64,000 nucleotides of DNA, from assembly GCF_023702125.1 (NCBI RefSeq), contig NZ_CP098415.1, positions 1,488,001-1,552,000 on the forward strand, written 5' to 3'. Below the pieces are notes generated by a model. That model saw nothing but the letters and a program-made list of their open reading frames with translations, made no database searches and had not been told where the DNA came from. A program made the position numbers and the translations under genes. This stretch comes from Halorubrum hochsteinianum. GTDB lineage: Archaea > Halobacteriota > Halobacteria > Halobacteriales > Haloferacaceae. Of this stretch, positions 45,666-55,650 are shown in pieces. Within the stretch, counting starts at the first letter, position 1. Every line of letters begins with the position of its first letter.

Positions 45666-47009
45666 ATGACCGCAGTCGGGATCGACGGCATCGAGATCTG
45701 GACCGGGAAGCTCAAGCTCGACCTGCCGGGCACGTTCGCGCCCGAGCAGGGCGACGACCCCGAGAAGTACACGAAGGGGCTCGGACTCACCAACTCCTCG
45801 TTCCCCGACGTGTACGAGGACATCGTCACGATGGGCGCGAACGCCGCCAAGGGGCTGATGGACCGGAAGGGGCTCGAACCGGAGGACGTCGGCCGGATCG
45901 ACGTCGCCACCGAGTCGGCGTTCGACCACTCGAAGCCGGTGTCGACGTACATCGCCGGCTGCCTCGAACAGGTGTACGACGGCGACTTCACCCACGCGAA
46001 CAAGGGCGAGCGCAAGTTCGCCTGTCTCGCCGGCACGCAGGCGATCGACGACGCGTACAACTGGATCCGCGCCGGCCGGAACCGGGACCGCCCGGCCATC
46101 GTGATCACGACGGACACGGCGCTGTACGCCCGCGGCGACCCGGGCGAGGCGACGCAGGGCGCGGGAGCCGTCGCGATGTTAATCGACGAGGACCCCTCGA
46201 TCGTCGAGCTGTCGACCGATCAGGGGTACGGGTCGAAAGACGAGACGGACTTCCTCAAGCCGAACCAGCAGTTCCCGAGCGTCGACGGGAAGCGGTCGGT
46301 CCAGGTGTACCTCTCCCGGATGCGCGAGGCCCTGGAGGACTACGAGTCGGTCACGGACGACATCGCTCTGGAGGACTTCGCGTACGCCCCGTTCCACACG
46401 CCGTTCCCCGGGATGGTCCGCAAGGCCGCGCTCTTGGCCTACCGGCACGTCATCCGCGACACCGAACACGAGGACGCGCTGGCCGACGAGATCGGTCGCC
46501 AGCCCCGCGAGGCGGAGTACGAGGACCGCGAGGCGTACGAGGAGGCGATCCGCGGGTACATGGACGAGCTGAAGACGACCGAGCAGTACCGGTCGTGGTA
46601 CGACACGGCCGTCGAGCCGACGCTGGAACTCTCCCGCGAGGTCGGCAACTGGTACACCAGCTCCGTCCACATCGCCCGCGTGAGCGCCCTGCGAGACGCG
46701 CTGACCCGCGACCGCGGGTTCGTCGGTGACACCCTGCTCGTCGCCTCCTACGGCTCCGGCGCGCAGGCCGAGATCCACGCCGAGACGATCCGCGAGGGGT
46801 GGCGCGCGGAGATCGAGGCGCTCGACATCGACGACCAGCTCGACGCCCGCTACGACCTCACGTGGGACGAGTACGAGGACGTCCACGACGTCCACGAGTA
46901 CGACATGGACCTCGACCGCGAGGTCGAGGAGTTCACTCAGCCCGACGGGGAGTTCGTCTTCACCGGCTGGGGCCGGATGAACGAACGGAAGTACGAGTAC
47001 GTCGAGTAA
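45666..47009 (+). CDS. Hydroxymethylglutaryl-CoA synthase
   Basis: 447 residues of the thiolase superfamily. Catalytic Cys120 in KFACLAGTQA, Glu in ATESAFDH, and His in APFHTPFPGM are present. It condenses acetyl-CoA and acetoacetyl-CoA to HMG-CoA, the start of the mevalonate pathway to archaeal isoprenoid lipids. Monocistronic. Confidence 0.94.
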   Translation: MTAVGIDGIEIWTGKLKLDLPGTFAPEQGDDPEKYTKGLGLTNSSFPDVYEDIVTMGANAAKGLMDRKGLEPEDVGRIDVATESAFDHSKPVSTYIAGCLEQVYDGDFTHANKGERKFACLAGTQAIDDAYNWIRAGRNRDRPAIVITTDTALYARGDPGEATQGAGAVAMLIDEDPSIVELSTDQGYGSKDETDFLKPNQQFPSVDGKRSVQVYLSRMREALEDYESVTDDIALEDFAYAPFHTPFPGMVRKAALLAYRHVIRDTEHEDALADEIGRQPREAEYEDREAYEEAIRGYMDELKTTEQYRSWYDTAVEPTLELSREVGNWYTSSVHIARVSALRDALTRDRGFVGDTLLVASYGSGAQAEIHAETIREGWRAEIEALDIDDQLDARYDLTWDEYEDVHDVHEYDMDLDREVEEFTQPDGEFVFTGWGRMNERKYEYVE

Positions 47010-47133
47010 GCCGGCGGTCGCCGTTCTCTGATCCCCGAGTCGCCCGCAGCGGCCCGCAACCCCGTGAAAACGGCTCACACGGGCCGTACGCGATACGATG
47101 GTTTTAAACGACGCTGGCGTGAATTGAGACCCA

Positions 47134-47589
47134 ATGGTAACCATCTACGACGTGCCGGCCGACGACCTCATCGAGGCCGTCGCCGCGCGACTCGAGGACC
47201 GGATCGACGAGCCCGACTGGGTCGAGTTCACGAAGAGCGGGGCCGGCAAGGAGCTTCCCCCGGAACAGGAGGACTTCTGGTACGTCCGCTCGGCGAGCCT
47301 CCTCCGCAAGGTCGCCCAGAACGAGCCGGTCGGCATCGAGCGGCTCGCCACCGAGTACGGCTCGAAGAAGCGCGGCTCGAACCGCTACTCCGTCCGCCCC
47401 GGCGAGCACGAGGGCGGCTCCCGCAAGCTCATCCGCTCGGCGCTCCAGGCCCTCGAAGACGAGGGGCTCGTCACGATCGCGTCCGGCGAAGGCCGCCGCG
47501 TCTCCGACGAGGGCGAGGCGTTCCTCTCGGAGGTCGCCACCGAGGTCTTCGAGGACCTCGACCGTCCGGAACTCGAACGTTACGCGTAA
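47134..47589 (+). CDS. rps19e: Ribosomal protein S19e
   Basis: 151 residues. MVTIYDVPADDLIEAVA, DFWYVRSASLLRKVA, YGSKKRGSNRYSVRP and RSALQALEDEGLV are typical S19e segments (winged helix). TTTTAAA at about 47102-47108 lies 29 nt upstream. It is a small-subunit protein. The following 298 bp to ppc hold no gene; CCCGA-tcgacgg-TCGGG is a weak terminator-like hairpin. Confidence 0.95.
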   Translation: MVTIYDVPADDLIEAVAARLEDRIDEPDWVEFTKSGAGKELPPEQEDFWYVRSASLLRKVAQNEPVGIERLATEYGSKKRGSNRYSVRPGEHEGGSRKLIRSALQALEDEGLVTIASGEGRRVSDEGEAFLSEVATEVFEDLDRPELERYA

Positions 47590-47887
47590 CGCCGCTTTCT
47601 GATTCGTTTTTGCCGTACCCGTCCAGCCGTAGCTCTCTTCTGCGGCCCGAGACGCCCGAAATCGACAGCTTCGCGCCAGTCTTCGGCAGTCGACGGTCTT
47701 CCCCTACTACTCCGTTGTAAATCGCATCTCGCTATATCAAAACCCGGTCGCGTCGCGAATCCCGATCGACGGTCGGGACTCGTCGAGGAGAGCGGACGCT
47801 ATCGGGAGGTCGACGAGATTAACAGAGAGTCGAAAAGCGGAACGCGTCGCGGGCGTTTTCGCGGCGGTCCGACCGGGTTCGGATTCG

Positions 47888-50590
47888 CTATCCGGTGTTC
47901 TTCATCCCGGCGGCGATGCCGTTGACGGTGAGCCGCAGGGTGCGCTCCTCCTCGTCGGTGCGGTGGGTGCGCCCGAGCAGGTTCGCTTGGAGCAGGTTCA
48001 GGGGGTCGACGTAGGGGTTCCGGCGGTCGAGGCTCTCTTCGAGCCACTCGCGGCGGAGCAGTTGGTCGCGACCGCTGATCTCCAAGACCAGTTCGCGGCC
48101 GCGCTCGTACTCGGCGACGAGTTCCGGGAAGAAGCGCTCGCGGAGGTCGTCGTCCGCCAGGTCGGCGTACTCGGCGGCGATCTCCGGCTCGGTGCGCGCG
48201 AGCGCCAGCGAGGCGTTGTCGAGCGTCGTGCGGAAGAACGGCCACTCGTCGAACATCTCGCGGAGGACCTCCATTCCCTCCTCCTCGCCGACCTCGTCGA
48301 GGTAGGCGTCGATGCCGGAGGCGATCGCGTACCAGCCGGGGAGGATGAGCCGGGTCTGCGTCCACGAGAACACCCACGGGATGGCGCGTAAGTCCTCGAC
48401 GCTGCGCTCGCCCGACCGGCTCGCGGGCCGAGAGCCGAGGTTGAGGTTCTCGACGACGCTGATCGGCGTCGCCTGCTCGAAGTAGGAGACGAACCCGTCC
48501 GTGTTCAGCAGGTCCCGGTACGTCTCGCGGGCGGCGGGGGCCATGGTCTCCATCGCCTCCACCCACCGGTCGGGCACGTCCTCGACCGGCTCCTCGTTCG
48601 CCTCCTTCCGGGCGCGGATCTGCGCGTCGAGCATCTGTTCGAGCTCGCGCTCGGCGATCCGCGGGTTGGCGTACTTCTCGGCGATGGCCTCGCCCTGCTC
48701 GGTGAACTTCACCTGGCCGGTGACGGTCTCGTTGGGGAGCGCGAGCAGCGCCTCGTTCATCGGGCCGCCGCCGCGCGAGATGGACCCGCCGCGGCCGTGG
48801 AACAGCCGGAGGGTGACCTCTTCCTCGCGGCAGAACCGGGCGATCCGGCGCTGGTTCTCGTAGAGGTCCCAGTTGGCGGCGAGGAACCCGTTCTCCTTGT
48901 TGGAGTCGGAGTAGCCGAGCATGACCTCCTGGACCTCGTCCCGGGCCTCCAGCGCGGTCGCGTACGCCTCGTTCTCGAAGAGCGTCCCGAGGATGCGCTC
49001 GGCACCGTTGAGCGCCGACTCGGTCTCCAAGAGCGGGACGACGTCGACCGCGCAGTGGTCCGGCAGGGAGACGACCCCGACCTGGTCGGCCAGGAACAGC
49101 ACCTCCAGGACGTGGCTCGGCTCCTCGGTCATCGAGATGCAGTAGGTGTCTATCGCCTGCGGGCCGTACTCGTCCTGCCAGTCCGCGAACGACTCGAACC
49201 GCCGGAGGACGCGCTCGGTCGTCTCGGACACGTCGCCCGGCTCGTCGAGGTCGACGACGGGGTCCTCCTGTAGTATCGCCTCCGTGAGGAACTCCTGCCG
49301 CTCCTCCTCGTCCATCTCGCGGTAGTCGACCCCCTCGACGCCGACGGCCTCGGCGACGGCCTCGGTGTGGTTCTCACGGTGGTCCCGCAGGTCGAGCGAC
49401 GCCAGCGTGAGCCCGAAGGTGTCGACCTGTCGGCGGAACGGCTCGACGAAGGACTCGAGGACCGACTCCTGCCCGTCCTCGCGCAGCGAGTCGGCGATGA
49501 CGTCGAGGTCGTCGAGGAAGGCGTCGCCGTCGGGGTACTCGCCGGGCCGGACGTCGTTCACGCGGTCGAGTCGCTCGCGCATCAGCCGGAGCTTCTGCCG
49601 GTACGGCTCGTCGGGGTAGCGCTCGCGCGCCTCCTCGACGACGGTCGGGAACCGGTCGGCGTCGGCCGCGAGCGACCGCGCCAGCGCGTCCCCGGCGGCG
49701 TACCGGTCGCCGTCCTGACTCAGCACGGCGGAGAGGCGCTTACAGCGGTCGCGGTACTTCTCGACGGCGACCTCGCGCTGGCGTTCCAGCGTCTCGTCGG
49801 TCACCTCGGGGGTGACGAACGGGTTCCCGTCGCGGTCGGAGCCGGCCCACGAGCGGAACTCGAAGAGCTTCGGGCAGTCGACGTCGTCGTACTCCTTCGA
49901 GATGCTCTCCTCGAACTCCTCGTAGGCGTCGCCGACGACGTCGAACAGCGTGTTCTCGAGGTACCACTGGACGTTCCGCGCCTCGTCTTCCGGCTCGGGC
50001 GCTCGCTGACGGACCTGTCGAGTGCCCCACAGGCTGGTCACCTCGGCGGTGACGTCGCGCCAGACGGCGCGCCGCTCGCGGTCGGTGAGGTTGCGCTCGT
50101 CGAGCTCCTCCAGGTGGTTCGCGATGGAGCGGAGCTTGGACTTCACCGTCGAGCGCCGGGCTTCGGTGGGGTGGGCGGTGAACGTCGGCTCGATGAGCAC
50201 GTCCGCGAGCAGCTCCTCTAACTCCTCGGCGTCGACGCCGGCCTCGGCGAACTCGGCGACCGTCGCGTCGAAGGAGTCGTGGAGGGCGGTGCCGTCGTCG
50301 GCGTTCCGCACCGCGCGGACCCGCTCGCGCTCCTCGGCGAGGTTGATCAGCTCGAAGTACGTCGTGAACGCCCGGGCGACGACCTCCTCCCGGGTGGTCG
50401 AGAGGTCGTCGACGGCCTCGTGGAGGGCGTCGCGGTCGGCGGCGTCGCCGCGCCGGTACGCGATGGCGGCGTTCCGGAGGGACTCGACCGTCTCGTACGC
50501 CTCGGTCGAGGCCTGCGCGGCGAGGACGTCCCCCACCAGCGCCCCGAGCTCCCGAACGTCCGTCCGCACGTCTCGATTGTATAGGTCCAT
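47888..50590 (-). CDS. ppc: Phosphoenolpyruvate carboxylase
   Basis: 900 residues from ATG at 50590 (MDLYNRDVRTDVREL), the bacterial-type length. TTAAAA (plus 50617-50622) lies 27-30 nt upstream and excludes a longer start at 50671. Catalytic segments are seen: FTAHPTEARRSTVKSK, GSDRDGNPFVTPEVT, LGYSDSNKENGF and FHGRGGSISRGGGP; the C-terminus ends MKNTG. It makes oxaloacetate from PEP and bicarbonate to refill the TCA cycle. Confidence 0.95.
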   Translation of the reverse strand: MDLYNRDVRTDVRELGALVGDVLAAQASTEAYETVESLRNAAIAYRRGDAADRDALHEAVDDLSTTREEVVARAFTTYFELINLAEERERVRAVRNADDGTALHDSFDATVAEFAEAGVDAEELEELLADVLIEPTFTAHPTEARRSTVKSKLRSIANHLEELDERNLTDRERRAVWRDVTAEVTSLWGTRQVRQRAPEPEDEARNVQWYLENTLFDVVGDAYEEFEESISKEYDDVDCPKLFEFRSWAGSDRDGNPFVTPEVTDETLERQREVAVEKYRDRCKRLSAVLSQDGDRYAAGDALARSLAADADRFPTVVEEARERYPDEPYRQKLRLMRERLDRVNDVRPGEYPDGDAFLDDLDVIADSLREDGQESVLESFVEPFRRQVDTFGLTLASLDLRDHRENHTEAVAEAVGVEGVDYREMDEEERQEFLTEAILQEDPVVDLDEPGDVSETTERVLRRFESFADWQDEYGPQAIDTYCISMTEEPSHVLEVLFLADQVGVVSLPDHCAVDVVPLLETESALNGAERILGTLFENEAYATALEARDEVQEVMLGYSDSNKENGFLAANWDLYENQRRIARFCREEEVTLRLFHGRGGSISRGGGPMNEALLALPNETVTGQVKFTEQGEAIAEKYANPRIAERELEQMLDAQIRARKEANEEPVEDVPDRWVEAMETMAPAARETYRDLLNTDGFVSYFEQATPISVVENLNLGSRPASRSGERSVEDLRAIPWVFSWTQTRLILPGWYAIASGIDAYLDEVGEEEGMEVLREMFDEWPFFRTTLDNASLALARTEPEIAAEYADLADDDLRERFFPELVAEYERGRELVLEISGRDQLLRREWLEESLDRRNPYVDPLNLLQANLLGRTHRTDEEERTLRLTVNGIAAGMKNTG

Positions 50591-50838
50591 ACCACGGACA
50601 CAGCCGTCGAAGTCGGTTAAAAACCGCGGTACGAACGAACGTTTGCCTCGGTTCTGAGTAAACACCTTCACGATCGTTTCTGTTTGATCGGCGCGGCCGG
50701 ACGGTCCGGGTCGTCGATTCTCGCGGCGGGCGGAGGGTCTGTGTTCCGGTTCCCGCCGCCCGCGGTCGCGACACGGACGGTTCCCAGCGCGGTGGAGGGT
50801 TCGTCACCCTTTTTACCGATCCAACCGCAGAACCGTGT

Positions 50839-51684
50839 ATGAGTGCGTCCGACAAGTATCCGTCAGAGTCCGGGCGGCGACGCTTCGTGAAGGGCGTCGT
50901 CGGCGGCGCGGCCCTCGCCGGGGTCGGCGCGATGGGGTCGGCGACCGTGAACACCCTGACGACCGCCGGCGGCGTCGGCGGCGGGTCGACGATCGCGAAG
51001 ACGATCGCCCACACCGGCGGTCCCGCGCCGCGCGGCCTCCCGCAGATCCCGGTCCGCGTCACCGACGACGGGTACATCGAGGGCATCTGGCCCGAGACGA
51101 CGACCGTCACGCAGGAGGGACAGGAGATCGAGGTCGCCCAACAGGAACTGGGCGACAGCGGCGTCACCTACTCCGGCGCGTGGTTCCAGTACTGCGGCGT
51201 CGAGTCGCAGGAGAACGTCCAGCCGAACTTCGAGTCGGACAACCTGTTCCGCGCCGCGAGCGGCCCGCCGTACGACTGGCAGTCGGAGGCGTACTCGGGC
51301 GGCGACCGGATCCACGTCGACGACTTCGACGACTACGAGGAGTGGGGCAACGGGATCGGCAGCGAGGGCGTCGGCAAGCCGGCGTCGGTGACGTGGCGCT
51401 CCGAGGACGCCGACACCAACCTCAACGCGGTCGTCATCCGCTCGCCGGAGATCGAGGAGGCCGCTCAGGACGACGCGTGGCTTCAGGCCTCCACCGATCA
51501 GGGGTTCATGGCGTACCTCAACGTCTGTACCCACTTCTGTTGTATCCCGGGCTACAAGGTGCTAGAGGAGTCCGCGCGCTACGACGCCGCCGACGGGACG
51601 TACTGCGTCTGCCACCAGTCGGTGTACGACCCGTTCGTCATCGAGGACGCGCTGTTCATCGCGCGGCCCCGTCCCGAGGAGTAA
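50839..51684 (+). CDS. Rieske 2Fe-2S protein with twin-arginine signal
   Basis: 281 residues. N-terminal GRRRFVKGVVGGAALAGVGA is a twin-arginine (TAT) signal/anchor, common for haloarchaeal exported proteins. Cluster ligands are CTH (Cys230, His232) and CVCH (Cys258, His259). The text resembles the halophilic cytochrome-bc-type or nitrate-respiration Rieske subunits. No cytochrome b gene is adjacent in this window, so the partner is unknown. TTTTTAC about 27 nt upstream. Confidence 0.9.
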   Translation: MSASDKYPSESGRRRFVKGVVGGAALAGVGAMGSATVNTLTTAGGVGGGSTIAKTIAHTGGPAPRGLPQIPVRVTDDGYIEGIWPETTTVTQEGQEIEVAQQELGDSGVTYSGAWFQYCGVESQENVQPNFESDNLFRAASGPPYDWQSEAYSGGDRIHVDDFDDYEEWGNGIGSEGVGKPASVTWRSEDADTNLNAVVIRSPEIEEAAQDDAWLQASTDQGFMAYLNVCTHFCCIPGYKVLEESARYDAADGTYCVCHQSVYDPFVIEDALFIARPRPEE

Positions 51685-51792
51685 CGCCGCGACCGTCCGA
51701 CTTCGGTCTTTTCAGCTTCGAGTTTCCCCGCCCGCAGTCCGTCCCGCGAGGACCGCCGCCGCGCTTTTCACGCCGCTCGTCCGAGGGACGGT

Positions 51793-52128
51793 ATGAGCGA
51801 CGACACCTCCGCGGACGCCGACGCGTCGGCGGGCGACGACTTCGAGACGGAACTCGACCGCGCCCGCGACCTCCTCGACGGCGACGACATCGACGCGGTC
51901 CACGTCGGCGTCGTCCGCGACGGCGAGGTCGACACCACCTTCGCCCAGCGCACCGACGACGACCCCGACGGGCCCGGCCTCCGGGCGCTCGCGCTGCTCG
52001 CCGCGCACGTCAGGCTGGTCGCGGCCGAGGCGGGCGTCGAGCCGTCGACGGTCGCCGGCGACGCCGCGACGCTCGCGGGGCAGGTCGAGCAGATCCCGGC
52101 GAGCACCGACCAGATCCCCGACGAGTAG
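51793..52128 (+). CDS. Hypothetical small acidic protein
   Basis: 111 residues, very acidic, with a disordered N-terminus, a beta-strand pair (VHVGVVRDGEVDTTF, near 38-52) and a helix with ALALLAAHVRLVAAEAG, ending in a Gln/Asp tail. Codon bias agrees with coding. Family unknown, probably conserved in haloarchaea. It is convergent with the next gene, 15 bp apart. Confidence 0.65.
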   Translation: MSDDTSADADASAGDDFETELDRARDLLDGDDIDAVHVGVVRDGEVDTTFAQRTDDDPDGPGLRALALLAAHVRLVAAEAGVEPSTVAGDAATLAGQVEQIPASTDQIPDE

Positions 52129-52143
52129 CTCCCCCGCCCGGTC

Positions 52144-52653
52144 TCACTCGGTCGGCTCGCCGCGGTCGCCCGCGCGTATCTGGCGGAGCTGATGAGTGAC
52201 GCCCGCGAGCGCGACGAGCAGGACCGCGAGGTTGAACACCGCCAGCGCGACGGACTGGTACCCGGAGTCGAACCAGATCCGGATCGCGTTCGCGGACTGG
52301 CTGTAAAACCCCCAGCCGGCGACCACCGCGAGCAGCGACAGCGCCGCGAGTCCGACGCGGTCGAGCAGGCCGCGGAGGCCGTCGGGGGAGAGTCGGTCCG
52401 TCGCGGAGTCGTCCGATGCGGCGTCGTGGTCCGATGCGGCGTCGCGGTCCGACTCGGTGCGATCCGGGGCGGTCGTCGTGCGGTCGGTGTCGGTGGTGTC
52501 GGCGGTCATGGGCTGTGAATCGTGTGCTGGGTCGGTCGCGGAATCGTCGTCGCCGTGACCGGCGTCGTCGTTGGCGGGGCTTCCGGCGTCGTCGGTCGCG
52601 TCTCGGGCGTTCGGTTCGTCGGCCGCGTCGCGGCCGCGCTCCTCGTCGGTCAT
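52144..52653 (-). CDS. Hypothetical membrane protein with long disordered N-terminus
   Basis: 169 residues. The first 85 are Asp/Thr/Ala low complexity; two hydrophobic segments follow (about 98-115 and 133-152), then a short basic tail. The sequence of the membrane half (GFYSQSANAIRIWFDSGYQS) appears conserved-like but I cannot name it. Its ATG overlaps the stop of the PGF-CTERM gene by 4 nt, so both are one operon. Confidence 0.65.
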   Translation of the reverse strand: MTDEERGRDAADEPNARDATDDAGSPANDDAGHGDDDSATDPAHDSQPMTADTTDTDRTTTAPDRTESDRDAASDHDAASDDSATDRLSPDGLRGLLDRVGLAALSLLAVVAGWGFYSQSANAIRIWFDSGYQSVALAVFNLAVLLVALAGVTHQLRQIRAGDRGEPTE

Positions 52654-53660
52654 CGTCGCCTCCGCGCGGTCAGCGCCGCGACGACGAGCGCGACGAGCGC
52701 GACGAGCGGCCCGAAGCCGGGCGTCGAGTCGTCGCTGGCGTCCCGGTCCGGCGCGCCGGCGTCGTCGCCGCCCGCGGCACCGTCTTCCCCGCGCTCGAAG
52801 TCCTCGACGGAGAACTCCACGTCGCGGACCGTCTCGTCCGCGGTAATCGTCTCCTGGGGGTTCAGGTTCGCGACGCCCTGCGTCTCGTCGACGAGCACGT
52901 CGTCGTCGAACAGCGCGGCGTCGACGTAGTAGTTGTACCCCTCGGGCACCTCGACGGTGGCGGTCACGGTGTCGGTCCGGCCGGGGCGGACGGTCCCGAC
53001 CGTCTCCGTCGCGTCCGCGGCGATCACGTTCGACTCCGCCTGCCGGAGGTACAGTCGGAGGTCGACGTCCTCGCTCGCCCCGTCGCCGCGGTTCGTCACC
53101 GAGACGGAGACCGACAGCGTCGCCCTCCCGTCGCCGGCGTCGGCGACGCTCACCGCGACGGTCGGCCAGACGGAGCCGTCGGTGAACCCGACCCGCGTGT
53201 CCGCGTAGTCGGGCGTGAGCGCCGCGACGCCGGAGACGCGAGTGGTCCGACTCGTGCGCCGTTCCCCGTCCGCGAACACCACCGTCTCGATCCGGTAGCC
53301 GCCCTCGCGCTCGACGGTGATCGTGCCGTTGACCGTGCGTTGCCCCTCGAAGTCGGCGTCGCCGACGTCGACGGTCGTCTCGTCGACGAGGAGGCCGGAC
53401 TCCGCACCGATCGCCCGGTGGCGGACGGTGACGTTCTCGACGGTCCCGCCCCGGTGTTCGAGGTCGGTTCCGAGGCGGAGTTCCGCGGTCTCGCCGCGGA
53501 TCTCGCCGGGCGCGACGGTCGCGCCGGCGACGTCGACGTGGCCGGGCGGTTCGTCGGTCTCGCGCGGGTCGGTGAGGGCGTCCGGCGCGGCGACCGCGCC
53601 GACCGCGCCCGCGACGAGGAGCGCGGCCGCGGCCGCCAGGAGGGCCGTGCGGGTGTCCAT
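52650..53660 (-). CDS. Secreted surface protein with PGF-CTERM anchor (DUF7490-like)
   Basis: 336 residues. An N-terminal signal/anchor (TALLAAAAALLVAGAVGAVAA) is followed by beta-rich repeats resembling CARDB-type adhesion domains, then an Asp/Gly linker and the C-terminal TPGFGPLVALVALVVAALTARRRR pattern (PGF, hydrophobic, Arg cluster), the archaeosortase A recognition tripartite signal. It would be cut and attached to lipid on the cell surface. It is first in an operon with the 52144-52653 gene. Confidence 0.8.
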   Translation of the reverse strand: MDTRTALLAAAAALLVAGAVGAVAAPDALTDPRETDEPPGHVDVAGATVAPGEIRGETAELRLGTDLEHRGGTVENVTVRHRAIGAESGLLVDETTVDVGDADFEGQRTVNGTITVEREGGYRIETVVFADGERRTSRTTRVSGVAALTPDYADTRVGFTDGSVWPTVAVSVADAGDGRATLSVSVSVTNRGDGASEDVDLRLYLRQAESNVIAADATETVGTVRPGRTDTVTATVEVPEGYNYYVDAALFDDDVLVDETQGVANLNPQETITADETVRDVEFSVEDFERGEDGAAGGDDAGAPDRDASDDSTPGFGPLVALVALVVAALTARRRR

Positions 53661-53729
53661 GGGCGACCCGTCACGATCGAAGGATAAGTGCTTTGTCCAA
53701 ACGCGTCCCCGAACCGCACGGAACCGGAC

Positions 53730-54260
53730 TCAGAGGACGCGATACCGGCCGTTCGACTCGGTGACCTCGCCGCGGCGCGCGAGGCGCGTCAGGATCTCGC
53801 GGGCCGTCTCGGCGGGCACGCCGTCGGCCGCGGCGCGCTCGGCTACCGTCTGCTCGGTCGGGTCGTCGACCGCCTCGACCGCGTCGCGGACGACCTCCGT
53901 GCGGCTCCGCGAGCCGCCCCCTCCGCTCTCCGCTCGGGAGGCGGCCTCGTCGACCGCGTCGGCGTCGATGCCGGCCGATTCGAGGTACTCCCGGTCGTCG
54001 ATGCCGGCGTCCTCGACGGCGGCTTCCAGCTCCGAGACGTGGTCCACCTCGGCGAACGCGGCGCTGTCGCCCCGCTTCTTCGCGAGCAGCGCGGACCGCG
54101 CCTCCCGCGCGGCCGCGCGGTCCTCGGACTCGAAGAAGCGCTTCAGCTTGGCGGTCCGATGGGTCTTCCCGCACCGCGAGCACTTCGCCGTCTCGCTCGC
54201 CTTCGGGTCCGTCACCAGCCACATGTTGGCGCACTCGTTACAGCCGACGACCGCGTACAT
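53730..54260 (-). CDS. DUF5817-type zinc-ribbon and winged-helix protein
   Basis: 176 residues from ATG at 54260. N-terminal zinc ribbon CNECANMW...CSRCGK is followed by a helical charged middle and a C-terminal winged-helix (TEQTVAERAAADGVPAETAREILTRLARRGEV...GRYRVL). DNA or RNA binding is expected. This matches the haloarchaeal DUF5817 style; role unknown. Repeat copy E lies upstream. Confidence 0.8.
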   Translation of the reverse strand: MYAVVGCNECANMWLVTDPKASETAKCSRCGKTHRTAKLKRFFESEDRAAAREARSALLAKKRGDSAAFAEVDHVSELEAAVEDAGIDDREYLESAGIDADAVDEAASRAESGGGGSRSRTEVVRDAVEAVDDPTEQTVAERAAADGVPAETAREILTRLARRGEVTESNGRYRVL

Positions 54261-54385
54261 GCGCGTCGATTCGTCGGCCCCGAATTTGAACCCTCGGCTG
54301 TACGTCGTTGAACTCGCTGAGATAGTGACGCCCGAGGGTCCAGTCGCTCGGCGATGTGGCGGTCCGATCGACGCGACCGAGAACG

Positions 54386-54646
54386 CCACCGAAGCCCCAG
54401 CCGCGAGGCGGGCGCACGCTCGTTGCGGTCCTCGCTCGTTCGCTTCGCTCACTCGCTGCGGTCCTGCCGTCGCCTGCGCCCGCCTCGCGACTGCCCCTTC
54501 GAGTCCCGCCCGACTGCGACCGCCCGCACCTCACGCCTCCCCAGCCTCGGCGGACGGCCCGGCGCGGGCGGAGCCGCGCCGGACCGCCGCCTCCCTCGCG
54601 GGGCCCTCGCGGCCGCCGAGGGCGGCCGCTCGGTGGCGCGCCGTCC
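54386..54646 (-). repeat. Dispersed structured element, copy E (candidate structured RNA)
   Basis: Minus strand, 5' end near 54646, just downstream of the inositol-monophosphatase gene. The 5' part is diverged (GGCGCGCCACC) and P1 is lost. P2 is GGCGG...CCGCC with a long inner GC stem. P3 is 19 bp (54398-54416 with 54475-54493) with one T-G wobble on the element strand. The constant core and 3' end CGGCTGGGGCTTCGG are intact. TATTTC 12 bp outside the 5' end is a weak TATA candidate. Confidence 0.72.
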
Positions 54647-54669
54647 GCATCTCACAGAAATAGCGACGC

Positions 54670-55533
54670 TCAGTCCAGTTCCTCGATCGCTCGGGCGGCC
54701 GCCAGCACCTCGTCGTGGAGGTCGACGTTCGAGGCCACCAGCCCGGTCGAGTCGTGTCGCCACCGGTTACCCTCCAGATCCGTCACGCGCCCGCCGGCCT
54801 GCCGGATGACGAACACGCCCGCGACGGTGTCCCAGGGGTTCGCCCGCAGATTGGTGATCGTCCCCTCGAACCCGCCGGCGGCGACCGTGGGCAACACGAC
54901 CTGCGCCGCGCCCAGTCGGCGCATGTCCGAGAAGCGCGAGACGATCGCCTCGCACGCGCGGGCGTACTCGTCGCGCGCGTCGTGCTCCCACCAGATCGTC
55001 GGGTCGACGACGGCCCGCCGGGGGTCGCTCACGTCGCTGACCGAGATCGGGTCGCCGTTTCGGAACGCGCCCTCGGGCGTCGCGGTGTAGACGTCGCCGA
55101 GCGCGGGCGCGACGATCGCGGCCGCGACCGGCTCGCCGTCGACGACGGCCGCGACCGCGGTGGCCCACACCGGGATGTCGCGGACGTAGTTGTGCGTGCC
55201 GTCGATGGGGTCGATCACCCACGCCGCGCCCGCGTCGGGGACGGTCTTGCGCTCGTCCTCCTCCTCGCCGACGACCGCGTCGTCCGGGAACGTCTCGCGG
55301 ATCGTCTCGATGACGACCCGCTGGGCCGCGCGGTCCGCCTCGGTGACCACGTCGTCGGTCTCGCCTTTCGTCTCTACGTCGATGTCGCTCCGGAAATGCT
55401 CGTTCGCGAGGGCCGCGCCCGCCCGCGCCGCCTCCGCCGCGGCCGCGGCGCGCTCGTCGACATCGGGGGCGCGATCGGCGGGAGCGGGGACCTCGGCGGC
55501 GGCGTCAGCGCCGGACTCGTCTGCGTCGGTCAT
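54670..55533 (-). CDS. Inositol monophosphatase-family phosphatase
   Basis: 287 residues. VGEEEDERK (first metal site), VIDPIDGTHNYVRD (core DPxDGT) and the C-terminal NPWDTVAGVFVIRQAGG are complete. Family members hydrolyse inositol-1-phosphate or fructose-1,6-bisphosphate, both possible in haloarchaea. The first 40 residues are acidic and disordered. TTTATAC about 27 nt before the ATG gives a leaderless start. Confidence 0.9.
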   Translation of the reverse strand: MTDADESGADAAAEVPAPADRAPDVDERAAAAAEAARAGAALANEHFRSDIDVETKGETDDVVTEADRAAQRVVIETIRETFPDDAVVGEEEDERKTVPDAGAAWVIDPIDGTHNYVRDIPVWATAVAAVVDGEPVAAAIVAPALGDVYTATPEGAFRNGDPISVSDVSDPRRAVVDPTIWWEHDARDEYARACEAIVSRFSDMRRLGAAQVVLPTVAAGGFEGTITNLRANPWDTVAGVFVIRQAGGRVTDLEGNRWRHDSTGLVASNVDLHDEVLAAARAIEELD

Positions 55534-55650
55534 GGCTCCACTCGCCGCGCCGGAGGCGTATAAACGTCGGTTCGGCGCGGCCGAAGGTGAGCAATTAACT
55601 CAGTTCCGAATCCGAGTAGCTTTAAGTGGATCCGAGCCGGTGGATCGCGT

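Noticed and set aside
47590-47887. Possible gene in the S19e-ppc gap
   Set aside because: Frames are shadows or low complexity; only weak hairpins are visible.
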